From the NCBI GenBank assembly GCA_050250665.1, contig JBFWOF010000022.1, positions 32,813-96,812 of the forward strand: a stretch of DNA of 64,000 bases, in the 5' to 3' direction. Positions within the stretch are counted from its first letter, which is position 1; each line of letters begins with the position of its first letter. Of this stretch, positions 34,858 to 44,125 are shown one piece after another. Origin of the DNA: JADKFD01 sp050250665 (GTDB lineage Bacteria > Pseudomonadota > Gammaproteobacteria > Xanthomonadales > SZUA-5). Both the position numbers and the translations under genes were made by a program. The notes beneath the pieces are model-generated. The model worked only from the letters and a program-made list of their open reading frames with translations. It was not told the DNA's origin and ran no database searches.

Positions 34858-36177
34858 ATGACGCATTTCCGAGCGGCTGAACGCAGCATTGCACTCCTGA
34901 TCGTGCTGGCGGCGCTCGGCCTGCTGCTGGGCTGGTTGCTGGGACAGGCAGGTTTCGGCATGGCAACGGGTCTGCTGCTGTGGGCCGCGCTGCAGTTGCG
35001 ACAGCTGCTGCGGCTGCAGCGCTGGCTGGCCTCCAGGCGTATGCACGCGCCGGAAGCCGAAGGTGCCTGGCAACCGATCTTCGACAGTCTGGAACGCCGC
35101 CGCAAGGCCGATCGCCGGCGTCGCCGCCGCTTGCTGGCTGCGCTGGAAGCCTTCCGCGACGCCGCCAGGGCACTGCCCGACGGGATCATCGCCATCGACG
35201 ACAGCGACACCATCCACTGGTTCAACAAGTCCGCCAAGCGTCTGCTGGGACTGCGTTATCCGGCCGATGTCGGCAACCATCTGACTCATCTGGTCCGTTC
35301 GCCGCGTTTCGTGCAGTGGCTGGGCGAGGGCCGCCTGGATGAACCGCTGATCGATCTGCCCTCGCCCGACGACGAGCGCGTGCGGCTGCTGTGCCGGCTG
35401 ATCGCCTATCGCCCCGGATTTCGCATGCTGATCGTGCGCGATGTCAGCAATCTGATGCGGCTGGAGCAGATCCGGCGCGATTTTGTCGCCAACGTCTCGC
35501 ACGAGCTGCGCACACCGCTGACCGTCATCAACGGCTACATGGAAGCGCTGGAGCCGGAGGAACTGGGCGAGTTTGGCGGACTGTTCGTGCAGATGCGCCA
35601 GCAGAGTCGGCGCATGGCCCACATCGTCGAAGACCTGCTGACGCTGTCACGGCTGGAGGCACAGAGCATGCCCCCCGCCGACCAGGTCGCCATGCGGCCG
35701 CTGCTCGGCACCATCCTGCGCGATGCCCAGGCGCTCAGCGCCGGTCGTCACCAGATCGAACTTTGCGTCAGTACCGAGCTGGATCTGCTGGGATCGGGCA
35801 AGGATCTGCACAGCGCCTTTTCCAATCTGGTGGTCAATGCCGTGCGCTATACCCCGGACGGCGGTCAGATCCGGCTGCTCTGGGAGATGCGCGAGCAGGA
35901 AGCCTGTTTCAGCGTCTGCGATACCGGCCCCGGCATTCCCTCGCAGCATCTGCCCCGGCTGACCGAGCGTTTCTACCGGGTTTCCAACTCGCGCTCACGC
36001 GACAGCGGCGGCACCGGCCTGGGGTTGGCCATCGTCAAGCACGTACTCAACTCGCACGGTGCCAGACTCGAGATCGAATCGCGTGTCGGTGAGGGTAGTT
36101 GCTTCCGCTGCCTGTTTCCGAAGAAATGTCTGCACGATCGCAGCGCCACCGATACCAGCGAGTCGGCCCATGCCTGA
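34858..36177 (+). CDS. phoR: phosphate regulon sensor kinase PhoR
   Basis: A 439-residue histidine kinase. Two membrane helices with almost no periplasmic loop (about 11-29 and 32-48) are followed by an Arg-rich linker, a PAS domain (about 95-195), and a HisKA domain with H215 in VSHELRTPL. The HATPase domain has its N box (FSNLVVNAVRYTPDGG), G1 (DTGPGIP) and G2 (GGTGLGLAIVK). The short periplasmic part fits PhoR, which senses phosphate through PstSCAB/PhoU rather than directly. ATG at 34858 with AGGA upstream. Confidence 0.92.
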   Translation: MTHFRAAERSIALLIVLAALGLLLGWLLGQAGFGMATGLLLWAALQLRQLLRLQRWLASRRMHAPEAEGAWQPIFDSLERRRKADRRRRRRLLAALEAFRDAARALPDGIIAIDDSDTIHWFNKSAKRLLGLRYPADVGNHLTHLVRSPRFVQWLGEGRLDEPLIDLPSPDDERVRLLCRLIAYRPGFRMLIVRDVSNLMRLEQIRRDFVANVSHELRTPLTVINGYMEALEPEELGEFGGLFVQMRQQSRRMAHIVEDLLTLSRLEAQSMPPADQVAMRPLLGTILRDAQALSAGRHQIELCVSTELDLLGSGKDLHSAFSNLVVNAVRYTPDGGQIRLLWEMREQEACFSVCDTGPGIPSQHLPRLTERFYRVSNSRSRDSGGTGLGLAIVKHVLNSHGARLEIESRVGEGSCFRCLFPKKCLHDRSATDTSESAHA

Positions 36178-36220
36178 TGCATCTGCTAGCTTTGTCATTC
36201 TTGAATCCAGCGTCTGACCC

Positions 36221-38281
36221 GTGACCATCCGCGACCCCAAGCTGTTCCTCAACCGCGAACTGAGCCTGCTCGCCTTTCATCGCCGGGTGCTGGAGCAGGC
36301 CCAGGACACGCGCCTGCCCTTGCTGGAGCGGCTGCGCTTCCTGTGCATTTCCTGCACCAATCTGGACGAGTTCTTCGAGGTGCGGGTGGCCACCATCCGT
36401 CACCAGCTGAACTTCTTCGGCAGCCAGCCCTGGCCGGACGGGCGCACACCCACCGAGATCCTCGGCGAAATCCGCGAGCAGGTGCAGGTCCTGATGCGTG
36501 GCCAGTACCACACCTGGAATGCCGAGCTGAAACCGCAGCTGGCGGCTGTCGGCGTACGCTTCCTGCCGCGCGAGGAATGGAATGCCAAGCAGCGGCGCTG
36601 GCTGCATCATTTCTTCAACGACGAGCTGATGCCGGTATTGAGCCCGCTGGGGCTGGATCCGGCGCATCCCTTTCCGCGCATCCTCAACAAAAGTCTGAAC
36701 GTGGCCGTGGCCCTCAAGGGCAAGGATGCTTTTGGCCGCGAAGCCGATCTGGCCCTGGTGCGGGCGCCGCGATCCCTGCCGCGACTGGTGCGTCTGCCCA
36801 GGGAAGTGTCCAGCTGCGAATACGAGGTGGTGCTGCTGTCGGCCATCCTCCAGGACTTTGTCGATGATCTGTTCCCTGGGCTCAAGGTCAAGGGCGTCTA
36901 TCCCTTCCGGGTCACCCGCAACAGCGAACTCTGGGTCGATGAGTTCGATGTCGACAATCTGGCCCACGCGCTGCGCGACGAGCTGGTCGACCGCGGCTTT
37001 GCCCGCGCCGTGCGTCTGGAAATCACCGACACCTGTCCGCGGGCGCTCGGCCATTTCCTGCTGCAGCACTTTGAGCTCGGCGAGGAAGACATGTATCGGG
37101 TCAACGGTCCGGTCAATCTGAACCGAGTCGGCGCCGCCTATGACATGGTCGACCGCCCCGATCTCAAGTTCCGGCCGTTCCAGCCGCGGGTGCAGACCAG
37201 CAAGTCCGGTGGCAATGTCTTCGACATGATCCGCGAGGGCGATGTGCTGCTGCATCACCCCTACGACAGCTTCTCGACCGTGGTCGATCTGCTCAAGCAG
37301 GCCGCGATCGATCCCGACGTGCTGGCGATCAAGCAGACGCTGTATCGCACCGGCCGGCGCTCGGTGCTGGTCGATTATCTGATCGAGGCCGCCCGCGCTG
37401 GCAAGGACGTCACCGTGGTGGTCGAGCTGCGCGCCCGCTTCGACGAGGAAGCCAATATCGATCTGGCCGACCGTCTGCAGGAAGCCGGCGTGCAGGTGGT
37501 CTACGGCGTGGTCGGCTACAAGACCCACGCCAAGATGCTGCTGATCGTGCGCCGCGAGGCCGGCAAGCCCCGCCGCTATGTGCATCTGGGCACCGGCAAC
37601 TATCACCAGGCCACTGCCGGCATCTACACCGACATCGGCCTGCTGACCTGCGACAAGGACATGTGCGAAGACGTGCACAAGCTATTCCAGCAGCTCTCAG
37701 GCCTGAGTCAGGCGATCAAGCTGAAGCGGCTGCTGCACTCGCCCTTCACCCTGCACCCCGAAATGCTGGCCAAGATCGATCGCGAGGCCAAGCACGCCAG
37801 GGCCGGCCGTCCGGCCAAGATCCTGGCGCGCATGAACGCGCTGAGCGAGCCCCAGGTCATCGAGGCGCTGTACCGGGCCTCGCAGGCCGGAGTCGAGATC
37901 GTGCTGTTCGTGCGCGGCATCTGCGTGCTGCGCCCGGGCGTGCCGGGCATCAGCGAGAACATCCGCGTGCGCTCGATCGTCGGCCGCTTCCTCGAACACA
38001 GCCGCATCTACTATTTCCACAACAACGGCGAGGAAGAGCTGTACGCTTCCAGTGCCGACTGGATGGAGCGCAACCTGTTGAACCGTGTCGAGACCTGCTT
38101 TCCCATTCTCGATCCCAAGCTGCGCCAGCGGGTGTTCAACGAAACGCTGGAGAACTATCTGGCCGACAACACCCAGGCCTGGAAGCTGGAATCAGACGGC
38201 AACTACACCCGCATCGAGCCCGGCGAGGAAATGCCGCATTCGGCCCAGTCAGCGCTGCTGGCCAGGATCTGCGGCGGATGA
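36221..38281 (+). CDS. ppk1: polyphosphate kinase 1
   Basis: Makes polyphosphate from ATP. It has 686 residues, full length. The phosphorylated His is in YKTHAK at residue 436 and the second active His in LEHSRIYYFHNNG at 593. The N-terminal FLNRELSLLAFHRRVLEQA is typical. GTG start at 36221. The stop overlaps the ppx start as ATGA. It lies directly downstream of phoBR. Confidence 0.97.
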   Translation: MTIRDPKLFLNRELSLLAFHRRVLEQAQDTRLPLLERLRFLCISCTNLDEFFEVRVATIRHQLNFFGSQPWPDGRTPTEILGEIREQVQVLMRGQYHTWNAELKPQLAAVGVRFLPREEWNAKQRRWLHHFFNDELMPVLSPLGLDPAHPFPRILNKSLNVAVALKGKDAFGREADLALVRAPRSLPRLVRLPREVSSCEYEVVLLSAILQDFVDDLFPGLKVKGVYPFRVTRNSELWVDEFDVDNLAHALRDELVDRGFARAVRLEITDTCPRALGHFLLQHFELGEEDMYRVNGPVNLNRVGAAYDMVDRPDLKFRPFQPRVQTSKSGGNVFDMIREGDVLLHHPYDSFSTVVDLLKQAAIDPDVLAIKQTLYRTGRRSVLVDYLIEAARAGKDVTVVVELRARFDEEANIDLADRLQEAGVQVVYGVVGYKTHAKMLLIVRREAGKPRRYVHLGTGNYHQATAGIYTDIGLLTCDKDMCEDVHKLFQQLSGLSQAIKLKRLLHSPFTLHPEMLAKIDREAKHARAGRPAKILARMNALSEPQVIEALYRASQAGVEIVLFVRGICVLRPGVPGISENIRVRSIVGRFLEHSRIYYFHNNGEEELYASSADWMERNLLNRVETCFPILDPKLRQRVFNETLENYLADNTQAWKLESDGNYTRIEPGEEMPHSAQSALLARICGG

Positions 38282-39840
38282 TCGACCCACGCGTACCCGC
38301 CGATGACAACGAGCCGCTGGCGGCGGTCGATCTCGGCTCCAACAGCTTCCACATGATCGTGGCCCGCTTCACCGACGGTGAACTGCAGGTGGTCGATCGG
38401 CTGCGCGATTCGGTGCGCATGGCGGCCGGTCTTACCGCCGATGGCCAGCTCACGGCCGAAATGCGCGAACGCACGCTGGCCTGCCTGTCACGCTTCGGCC
38501 AGCGCCTGCGCGGCATCAAGCGCAATCGCATCCGCGCAGTGGCCACCAATACCGTGCGTCAGTTGCGCAATCCGCGCGCCTTTCTGATGACCGCCGAAAC
38601 CGCACTCGGCGCGCCGATCGAAGTGGTCTCCGGCCGTGAGGAAGCGCGCCTGATCTACATGGGCGTGGCCCACGGCCTGAACGATCCGCGCCAGAAACAG
38701 CTGGTTATCGATGTCGGCGGCGGCAGCACCGAACTGATCATCGGCCGCGGCTTCGAAACCCTGGAAACCGAAAGTCTGCAGATGGGCTGCGTGGCGACCA
38801 CGCGGCGCTTCTTCGCCGACGGCAAGCTCAACCGCAAGCGCTGGAACGAAGCCCGACTGCGCCTGCCGATCGAATTCGCGCCGATCCTGAGCGCCTACAA
38901 GGCACGCGGCTGGCAGCGGGTGATCGGCAGCTCCGGCACGGTCAAGTCGATCAGCGCCATCCTCCACGGCTTTGGCGGACGTGAGCGCGAGGTCACCCGC
39001 GAAGGCCTGCTGGACCTGATCGAGCGCCTGATCGAAGTGGGACAGATCAGCCGCGCCCGGCTGCCGGGATTGAGCGAAGACCGCCGACCGGTGTTTCTGG
39101 GCGGACTGGCGGCGCTGTGGGCCTGCTTCGAGGCCCTGGATCTGCAGACCCTGCGGGTCAGCGACTACGCCATGCGCGAGGGCCTGCTGTACGACTCGCT
39201 CGGGCGCTTCCACCAGCAGGACCCTCGCGAACTCAGCATCCGCGCGCTGGCCAAGCGCTATTCGGTGGATCAGACCCATGCGCTGCGGGTGCAGAGAACC
39301 GCACTCAAGCTCTTCGACCAGGTCGCCGCCAGCTGGGCACTGGAAGACGAACAGCGCGAGACCCTGCTCTACGCCACGCTGGTGCACGAAATCGGCCTCG
39401 CCATCTCGCACACCCAGCACCACAAGCACGGCGCCTACATCATCGAGAATTCCGATCTGCCGGGCTTCTCGCGCCAGGAACAGGAAGCGGTCGCCGCACT
39501 GGTGCGGGGACACCGCCGCAGCATCCCCGAACAGACCTTCTCCGATGTCGCTCCGCGCGATGTCGATGCACTGAAACGCACGCTGGCACTGGCCAGACTG
39601 GCCGCCGTGCTGCATCGCTCGCGTTCGCAGGAGACCTTGCCCGAACTGCATCTGGAAGCCGCTGGCCGCGAACTGCGGGTGTCCTTTCCCAAGGGCTGGC
39701 TCAGCCAGCACCCGCTGACCTGGGCCGACCTGCGCCAGGAGAAGGACTTCATCGAGTCGATTGGCGTGCGCCTGCGGCTGCGCGTGGATCGCGAGCCGGG
39801 TGAGCTCGGCGCGCCGGATCTGCTCGATCGGACCCTGTAA
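38278..39840 (+). CDS. ppx: exopolyphosphatase Ppx/GppA
   Basis: Hydrolyses polyphosphate from the ends and may act on pppGpp. It has 520 residues. N-terminal actin-like fold: AVDLGSNSFHMIVAR, then VIDVGGGSTELIIG and GSSGTVKSI. The C-terminal HD-like domain (HEIGLAISHTQHHKHGAYII) is present, so this is the long Ppx form. The ATG at 38278 is translationally coupled to ppk1; an open frame running back to 37663 is antiparallel noise within ppk1. Synthesis and breakdown of polyphosphate are thus in one operon. Confidence 0.94.
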   Translation: MIDPRVPADDNEPLAAVDLGSNSFHMIVARFTDGELQVVDRLRDSVRMAAGLTADGQLTAEMRERTLACLSRFGQRLRGIKRNRIRAVATNTVRQLRNPRAFLMTAETALGAPIEVVSGREEARLIYMGVAHGLNDPRQKQLVIDVGGGSTELIIGRGFETLETESLQMGCVATTRRFFADGKLNRKRWNEARLRLPIEFAPILSAYKARGWQRVIGSSGTVKSISAILHGFGGREREVTREGLLDLIERLIEVGQISRARLPGLSEDRRPVFLGGLAALWACFEALDLQTLRVSDYAMREGLLYDSLGRFHQQDPRELSIRALAKRYSVDQTHALRVQRTALKLFDQVAASWALEDEQRETLLYATLVHEIGLAISHTQHHKHGAYIIENSDLPGFSRQEQEAVAALVRGHRRSIPEQTFSDVAPRDVDALKRTLALARLAAVLHRSRSQETLPELHLEAAGRELRVSFPKGWLSQHPLTWADLRQEKDFIESIGVRLRLRVDREPGELGAPDLLDRTL

Positions 39841-39881
39841 AGAAAGCGCAAGGCCAAGCGCACAAGAGCTTCATCGTTGGC

Positions 39882-39915
39882 GGGCAGAGTGCGCTCCATG
39901 ACGCGCACTCTGCCC
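39882..39915 (+). promoter_or_regulatory. 13-bp perfect hairpin over the glycosyltransferase start
   Basis: GGGCAGAGTGCGC (39882-39894) pairs perfectly with 39903-39915. The 8-nt loop contains the ATG at 39898. It lies 41 nt after the ppx stop. It may attenuate transcription after ppx or hide the start codon. No T-run follows. Confidence 0.65.
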
Positions 39916-41163
39916 TCGATGTTCCACACCCGCCATGCTGGCGGCACGCCGGCGCAAACCGGGACCGCCCACGGCCTTTCCACGGCCGCACCCAGTTCTG
40001 CGGCGCATATCGATTCCGGCGCCATCCAGACCTTGCGGGTGGCCGTGATCAGCGAAACCTACACGCCTGAGGTCAACGGCGTGGCGCTGACGGTTGCCGG
40101 ACTGGTGCGCGGCCTGCGCGAACTGGGCCATCGGGTGCTGCTGGTGCGGCCGCGCCAGCGCGATGAAGGCTCAGGCCGAGTCTCTCCCGATGAGCTGATC
40201 GTGCCCGGTGGGCCGCTGCCGCGCTATCGCGAGTTGCGCTATGGCTGGCCGGTGTACTGGCGATTGCGACAGCTGTTCGCCGCCGAGCGCATCCAGGCGC
40301 TGTACGTGGCAACCGAAGGCCCGCTGGGCTGGGCCGCGGTGCTGGCGGCTCGTCGACTTGGGATTCCCATCGCCAGCGGCTTCCATACCCGCTTCGACGA
40401 CTTTGTCGCCCACTATGGTCTGGCCTGGTTGCAGCGCACGGCCTTTGCCTACCTGCGGGCCTTCCACAATCGCGCCACCACCACGCTGGTGCCCACCGAA
40501 CAGCTGCGTCAGGAACTGCTCGGCGGCGGCTTTCGCGACGTGCGCATCCTGGCCCGCGGCGTCGATGGCCAGACTTTCGATCCGGCGCGGCGCTCGCTGG
40601 CGCTGCGTCAGTCCTGGGGACTGGCCGAGCATGAACTGGCGGTGCTGTTCGTCGGTCGCATTGCGCCCGAGAAGAATCTGGAACTGGTGGTGCGCAGCTT
40701 CGAGGCCATTCGCGCCCGCGGCATTCCGGCACGGATGATCTGGGTCGGCGATGGCCCGGCACGGGCCGAACTGGCCGCGGCACACCCTGACCATCTCTGG
40801 TGCGGCATGCGTCATGGCGCGGATCTCGGCGCGCACTATGCCAGTGCCGACCTGTTCCTGTTCCCGAGCCTGACCGAGACCTTCGGCAACGTCACCCTGG
40901 AGGCGCTGGCCAGTGGTGTCGCCACCATCGCCTTCGACTATGCCGCGGCGCGCCAGCATCTGCGCGACGGGGTCGACGGTCGCAGTGTGCGCTTCAATGA
41001 CGCCGCCGCCTTTGTCGATGCCGCGGTGGCCGTGGCCGCCGATGCCGAGCTGCGCGCCGGCATGGCCGGCAACGCCCGGCGGACCGCCGAGGCGCTGGCG
41101 CCCGGTGCGGTCAGCACCCGCTTTGCCGAATTGTTGGTGGACCTGACGAGGAGCGCACGATGA
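39898..41163 (+). CDS. GT4-family glycosyltransferase (MgtA-like)
   Basis: About 421 residues with a GT-B fold. The N-terminal domain begins with LRVAVISETYTPEVNGVALTV, the hallmark of the GDP-mannose-dependent glycolipid mannosyltransferase subgroup. The C-terminal domain shows FVGRIAPEKNLELVV and the E-x7-E motif in SLTETFGNVTLEALASG. The start is uncertain: ATGs at 39898 and 39919 or a TTG near 40033 are possible, and the first about 45 residues are not family-like. The PAP2 phosphatase gene is coupled by ATGA, which suggests lipid-linked glycan or glycolipid synthesis at the membrane. Confidence 0.85.
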   Translation: MTRTLPSMFHTRHAGGTPAQTGTAHGLSTAAPSSAAHIDSGAIQTLRVAVISETYTPEVNGVALTVAGLVRGLRELGHRVLLVRPRQRDEGSGRVSPDELIVPGGPLPRYRELRYGWPVYWRLRQLFAAERIQALYVATEGPLGWAAVLAARRLGIPIASGFHTRFDDFVAHYGLAWLQRTAFAYLRAFHNRATTTLVPTEQLRQELLGGGFRDVRILARGVDGQTFDPARRSLALRQSWGLAEHELAVLFVGRIAPEKNLELVVRSFEAIRARGIPARMIWVGDGPARAELAAAHPDHLWCGMRHGADLGAHYASADLFLFPSLTETFGNVTLEALASGVATIAFDYAAARQHLRDGVDGRSVRFNDAAAFVDAAVAVAADAELRAGMAGNARRTAEALAPGAVSTRFAELLVDLTRSAR

Positions 41164-41714
41164 GCAGTGCCTTGCTGACCAGCACCACCGGACGCCTGCT
41201 GGCGCAGGATCTCACTTGGTGCCTGCGCCTGAACCGCCTGACCCGCCGCGGCTGGGTGCAGCGCTATTTCGCCCGCGTCAGTCGCCTCGGCGATGGGCTG
41301 TTCTGGTATCTGCTCATCGCCCTGATGCCGCTCGCCGACCTCGAGCACGGCGTGCTGGCAGCCGCACACATGCTGATCGTCGGCGGCAGCGCCCTGCTGC
41401 TGTACCGCTGGCTGAAACGCTGGAGCAAACGGCCCCGACCCCTGCACCGGCACACGGCGATCCTCAGCAGCGTGGCCCCGCTGGACGAATTCAGCTTCCC
41501 CTCCGGCCATACCCTGCACGCGATCAGTTTCAGCTACGTGGCCTTGCTGTACTTCCCCGCGCTGGCCCTAGTACTGCTGCCCTTTGCGCTGAGCGTGGCG
41601 CTGTCACGGGTGGTGCTCGGACTGCACTATCCCAGTGACGTGCTGGCCGCCACCCTCATCGGCCTGACCCTGGGGCGTGGCAGCCAGTGGCTGTTGGCGG
41701 CGTTGGCCGGGTAG
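41160..41714 (+). CDS. PAP2-family membrane phosphatase
   Basis: A 184-residue protein with about five membrane helices. The acid phosphatase signature is complete: K-x6-RP in KRWSKRPRP, PSGH in FPSGHTLH, and SR-x5-H-x3-D in SRVVLGLHYPSD. Likely substrates are phosphatidate or undecaprenyl pyrophosphate. It is coupled to the glycosyltransferase by a 4-bp overlap. Confidence 0.9.
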   Translation: MSSALLTSTTGRLLAQDLTWCLRLNRLTRRGWVQRYFARVSRLGDGLFWYLLIALMPLADLEHGVLAAAHMLIVGGSALLLYRWLKRWSKRPRPLHRHTAILSSVAPLDEFSFPSGHTLHAISFSYVALLYFPALALVLLPFALSVALSRVVLGLHYPSDVLAATLIGLTLGRGSQWLLAALAG

Positions 41715-42381
41715 CGGCGCTGCCGGTGGTTGACGCTTCATGGCGAGCCACCCGTGTCTGATCGACACTGCGCACGGGCCCTGAGCCAGCGCATGAGGTA
41801 GCGCGGCTCCGGCGCGCGGCGAATCGGGATGTGCGCCAGGGCTGTTCGCGCCGGCGGCCGCGGCATGGCCGCACACAGGCCCTGAACCCCGAGCGTCATT
41901 GCGACCCCGGACTTGATCCGGGGGAAGCAATCCAGGGGCGTGCGGCGCTACCCTGGATTGCTTCGTCGCTGCGCTCCTCGCAATGACGCATCAATAACTG
42001 TAGGCATGGGTTCATCGAGAGCCCCCGGTATTGACCCGGCACTGTCCACGGGCCACCAACGTAGGTTGGGCTAAGCGCAGCGTGCCCAACGGTCATGGCT
42101 GCGAGTCACTCGCCATCATGAGATCGCTGGTGCCATGACCGTTGCGTAGGGTTTCTTGCCTAACCCCTCCCCAGCCCTCCCCGAACATCGGGGAGGGAGC
42201 GACAGCACTCGCCTGAACGACTTTCACGGCAACCTACATCGACTGTAGGAGCGACCTCGCGTCGCGACCGGCCAGCCGCACGACCGCAGCAGCGGTCGCG
42301 CCGCAAGGGCGCTCCTACGGGTGGACAAAGCCTGCCCAACGACGCCGGGAGCGAACGCTTGCAAGTACCGCATCCGGGGCT
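41715..42381. repeat. gap with inverted copy of the 5821-7313 block and other modules
   Basis: No gene. 41798-41875 is an almost exact inverted copy of the block at 6741-6818. 41895-41990 holds two GCAATGA/GGATTGC modules facing each other. 42062-42091 is GTAGGTTGGG...GTGCCCAAC. The following about 110 bp up to 42205 (CCATGACCGTTGC, CCTAACCCCTCCCC, CCCCGAACATCGGGG) recur inverted at 49565-49680. A GTAGGAGCGACCTCGCGTCGCGACC palindrome lies near 42246. Confidence 0.75.
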
Positions 42382-42409
42382 CTTGAAAGCTCACAGCCGG
42401 CCCACATTT
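42382..42409 (+). promoter_or_regulatory. candidate sigma32 heat-shock promoter of hsp20
   Basis: CTTGAAA (42382-42388, exact -35) is followed after 13 bp by CCACATTT (42402-42409), 7 of 8 to CCCCATNT. It lies about 50 bp upstream of the hsp20 ATG. Heat-shock control is inferred from the match. Confidence 0.75.
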
Positions 42410-42457
42410 CATGGTCAATAGCGACATCTCGTCGCGATCACACTCAAGGAGTTGATC

Positions 42458-42904
42458 ATGGCCATTACCCGTTACAGCCCGTTCAATGTCTCGACCCAGG
42501 TTCCGAACGATTTTCGTGAGCTGATCGAGAAGTTCTTCAATGGTGAGCCGCAGGATCAGTCCAATGTGGTCACCAGCCAGTGGGCACCGCATGTGGACAT
42601 CAAGGAAGAGCCCAACCGCTTCGTGATCCAGGCTGATATCCCCGGCGTGGACCCGAAAGACATCGAAGTACATATGGAGAAGGGCATTCTCTCGATCAAG
42701 GGCGAGCGCAAGCACGAGGCCAAGCAGGAGAACGAGAAGTACACCCGTGTGGAACGCTCCCACGGCGTCTTCTACCGTCGCTTCGCGCTGCCCGACAGCG
42801 CCGACGCTGAAGGCATCAGCGCCCACGGCAAGCATGGTGTGCTGGAAATCGTCATTCCCAAGCGCCCGGAGACCACGCCGCGCCGGATCACGATCAATCA
42901 TTGA
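42458..42904 (+). CDS. small heat shock protein Hsp20
   Basis: A 148-residue alpha-crystallin-domain holdase. WAPHVDIKEEPNRFVIQADIPGV opens the domain, and GVLEIVIPKRP closes it with the I-x-I/V-like C-terminal anchor. The ATG at 42458 has AAGGAG 6 nt upstream; a TTG 6 nt earlier is unlikely. It lies upstream of cbpA and behind a good sigma32 promoter match, forming a heat-shock pair. Confidence 0.93.
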   Translation: MAITRYSPFNVSTQVPNDFRELIEKFFNGEPQDQSNVVTSQWAPHVDIKEEPNRFVIQADIPGVDPKDIEVHMEKGILSIKGERKHEAKQENEKYTRVERSHGVFYRRFALPDSADAEGISAHGKHGVLEIVIPKRPETTPRRITINH

Positions 42905-43012
42905 TCGCCCGTCGATACCGGGCATCATCGGTGTCCGGTATCGCTTCCCCAGGCGCTGACATCGCGGAGACGGGTGCCTCGTGGCCCGCCTCCGAACTGA
43001 CCGACAGCATTA

Positions 43013-43045
43013 CGCGACTTCGGCCCGGATCGGGCCGAAGTCGCG
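43013..43045. terminator. 15-bp perfect hairpin between hsp20 and cbpA
   Basis: Arms 43013-43027 and 43031-43045 (CGCGACTTCGGCCCG and complement) are perfect with a 3-nt loop. No T-run. It may partially separate hsp20 from cbpA or stabilise the hsp20 mRNA. Confidence 0.55.
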
Positions 43046-43091
43046 CATGAGGTAGAACCATCATTGAACTGACTCAGGCCCGATAGCTCCC

Positions 43092-44003
43092 ATGCGATTC
43101 AAGGATTACTACGAAGTACTCGGTGTGAAGGCGGATGCGAGCGATGCCGACATCAAGGCCGCTTATCGCAAGCTGGCGCGCAAGTACCATCCGGATGTCA
43201 GCAAGGAAAAGGATGCCGAGAGTCGCTTCAAGGACATCAATGAAGCCTATGAGGCGCTGCGCGAACCGGAGCGCCGCAAGGCCTACGACCAGGCCAAGGC
43301 CAACGGTTTCCGCGCCGGCGACGAATTCCGACCCGGTCCGGGCGGCGGCGGTGGCTTCGAATTCGATATGGGCGATGCCGGCAACGGACAGTTCAGTGAT
43401 TTCTTCGAATCGCTGTTCGGGCGCATGCGCGGTGGTCGCCCGGGTGCGGGCCCGAGGCGCGGGCACGGACCCGAATCGAGCGGCGAAATCCGCGCCGAGC
43501 TGGAAGTCGATCTGGCCACCGCCTACGCCGGTGGCAAGCAGCGCTTCAGTCTGCAGGGCGCCCGTGGTTTGCGCACGCTGGAGGTCAAGATTCCCAAGGG
43601 CATCCAGTCGGGACAGACCATACGGCTGTCCGGCCAGGGCCACGTCGGCCCGGACGGCACCCCCGGCGATCTGCTGCTGCAGATCAAGCTACGTCCGGAC
43701 GAGCGTTTTGCCCTCGATGGCCGCGACATCACGGTGCAACTGCCGATTGCCCCCTGGGAGGCAGCACTGGGCGCGCGCGTGGCGGTGCCGACGCTGGGCG
43801 GCGAAGTCGAAATGGGCATTCCTGCCGGGTCGCAGAGCGGACGCCGGCTACGGCTGAAGGGGCGCGGGCTGCCCGGGCATCCGGCCGGCGATCAGTTCGT
43901 GGTGCTGCAGATCCACACGCCACCGGCGCATGGCGACGCCGACCAGCAGGCCTATGAAAGCCTGCGTGCGCATTTCAGCCAGTACGATCCGCGCAAGCGC
44001 TGA
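43092..44003 (+). CDS. cbpA: DnaJ-like co-chaperone CbpA
   Basis: A 303-residue type II J-protein. The J domain spans 1-70 with HPD at 33-35. A Gly-rich linker (about 77-95) follows, then two beta-barrel client-binding domains; there is no zinc finger. The wording MRFKDYYEVLGV and the GDLLLQIKLRPD segment match CbpA. It stimulates DnaK. Stop at 44001-44003 is followed by a hairpin shared with the convergent regulator gene. Confidence 0.92.
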   Translation: MRFKDYYEVLGVKADASDADIKAAYRKLARKYHPDVSKEKDAESRFKDINEAYEALREPERRKAYDQAKANGFRAGDEFRPGPGGGGGFEFDMGDAGNGQFSDFFESLFGRMRGGRPGAGPRRGHGPESSGEIRAELEVDLATAYAGGKQRFSLQGARGLRTLEVKIPKGIQSGQTIRLSGQGHVGPDGTPGDLLLQIKLRPDERFALDGRDITVQLPIAPWEAALGARVAVPTLGGEVEMGIPAGSQSGRRLRLKGRGLPGHPAGDQFVVLQIHTPPAHGDADQQAYESLRAHFSQYDPRKR

Positions 44004-44079
44004 GCCATACCGCCTCAGGTGCGCTGCGCTTACCTGGGCTACGTCTGATCGCCAGCTTCGATAGGCACCCCAGAAACGA

Positions 44080-44103
44080 CTCAGGGCGCCGCAGCGCCCT
44101 GAG
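44080..44103. terminator. 10-bp palindrome between convergent cbpA and pilH-like gene
   Basis: CTCAGGGCGC (44080-44089) and its complement (44094-44103) enclose 4 nt. It is symmetric, so it could end both convergent transcripts, although neither side has a T-run. Confidence 0.5.
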
Positions 44104-44125
44104 CTACATCCGGCTTCGGCTGCCG

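Noticed and set aside
37663..38277. Upstream extension of ppx within ppk1
   Set aside because: This part is the alternative frame of ppk1; the conserved Ppx N-terminus begins at the ATG at 38278, coupled to the ppk1 stop.
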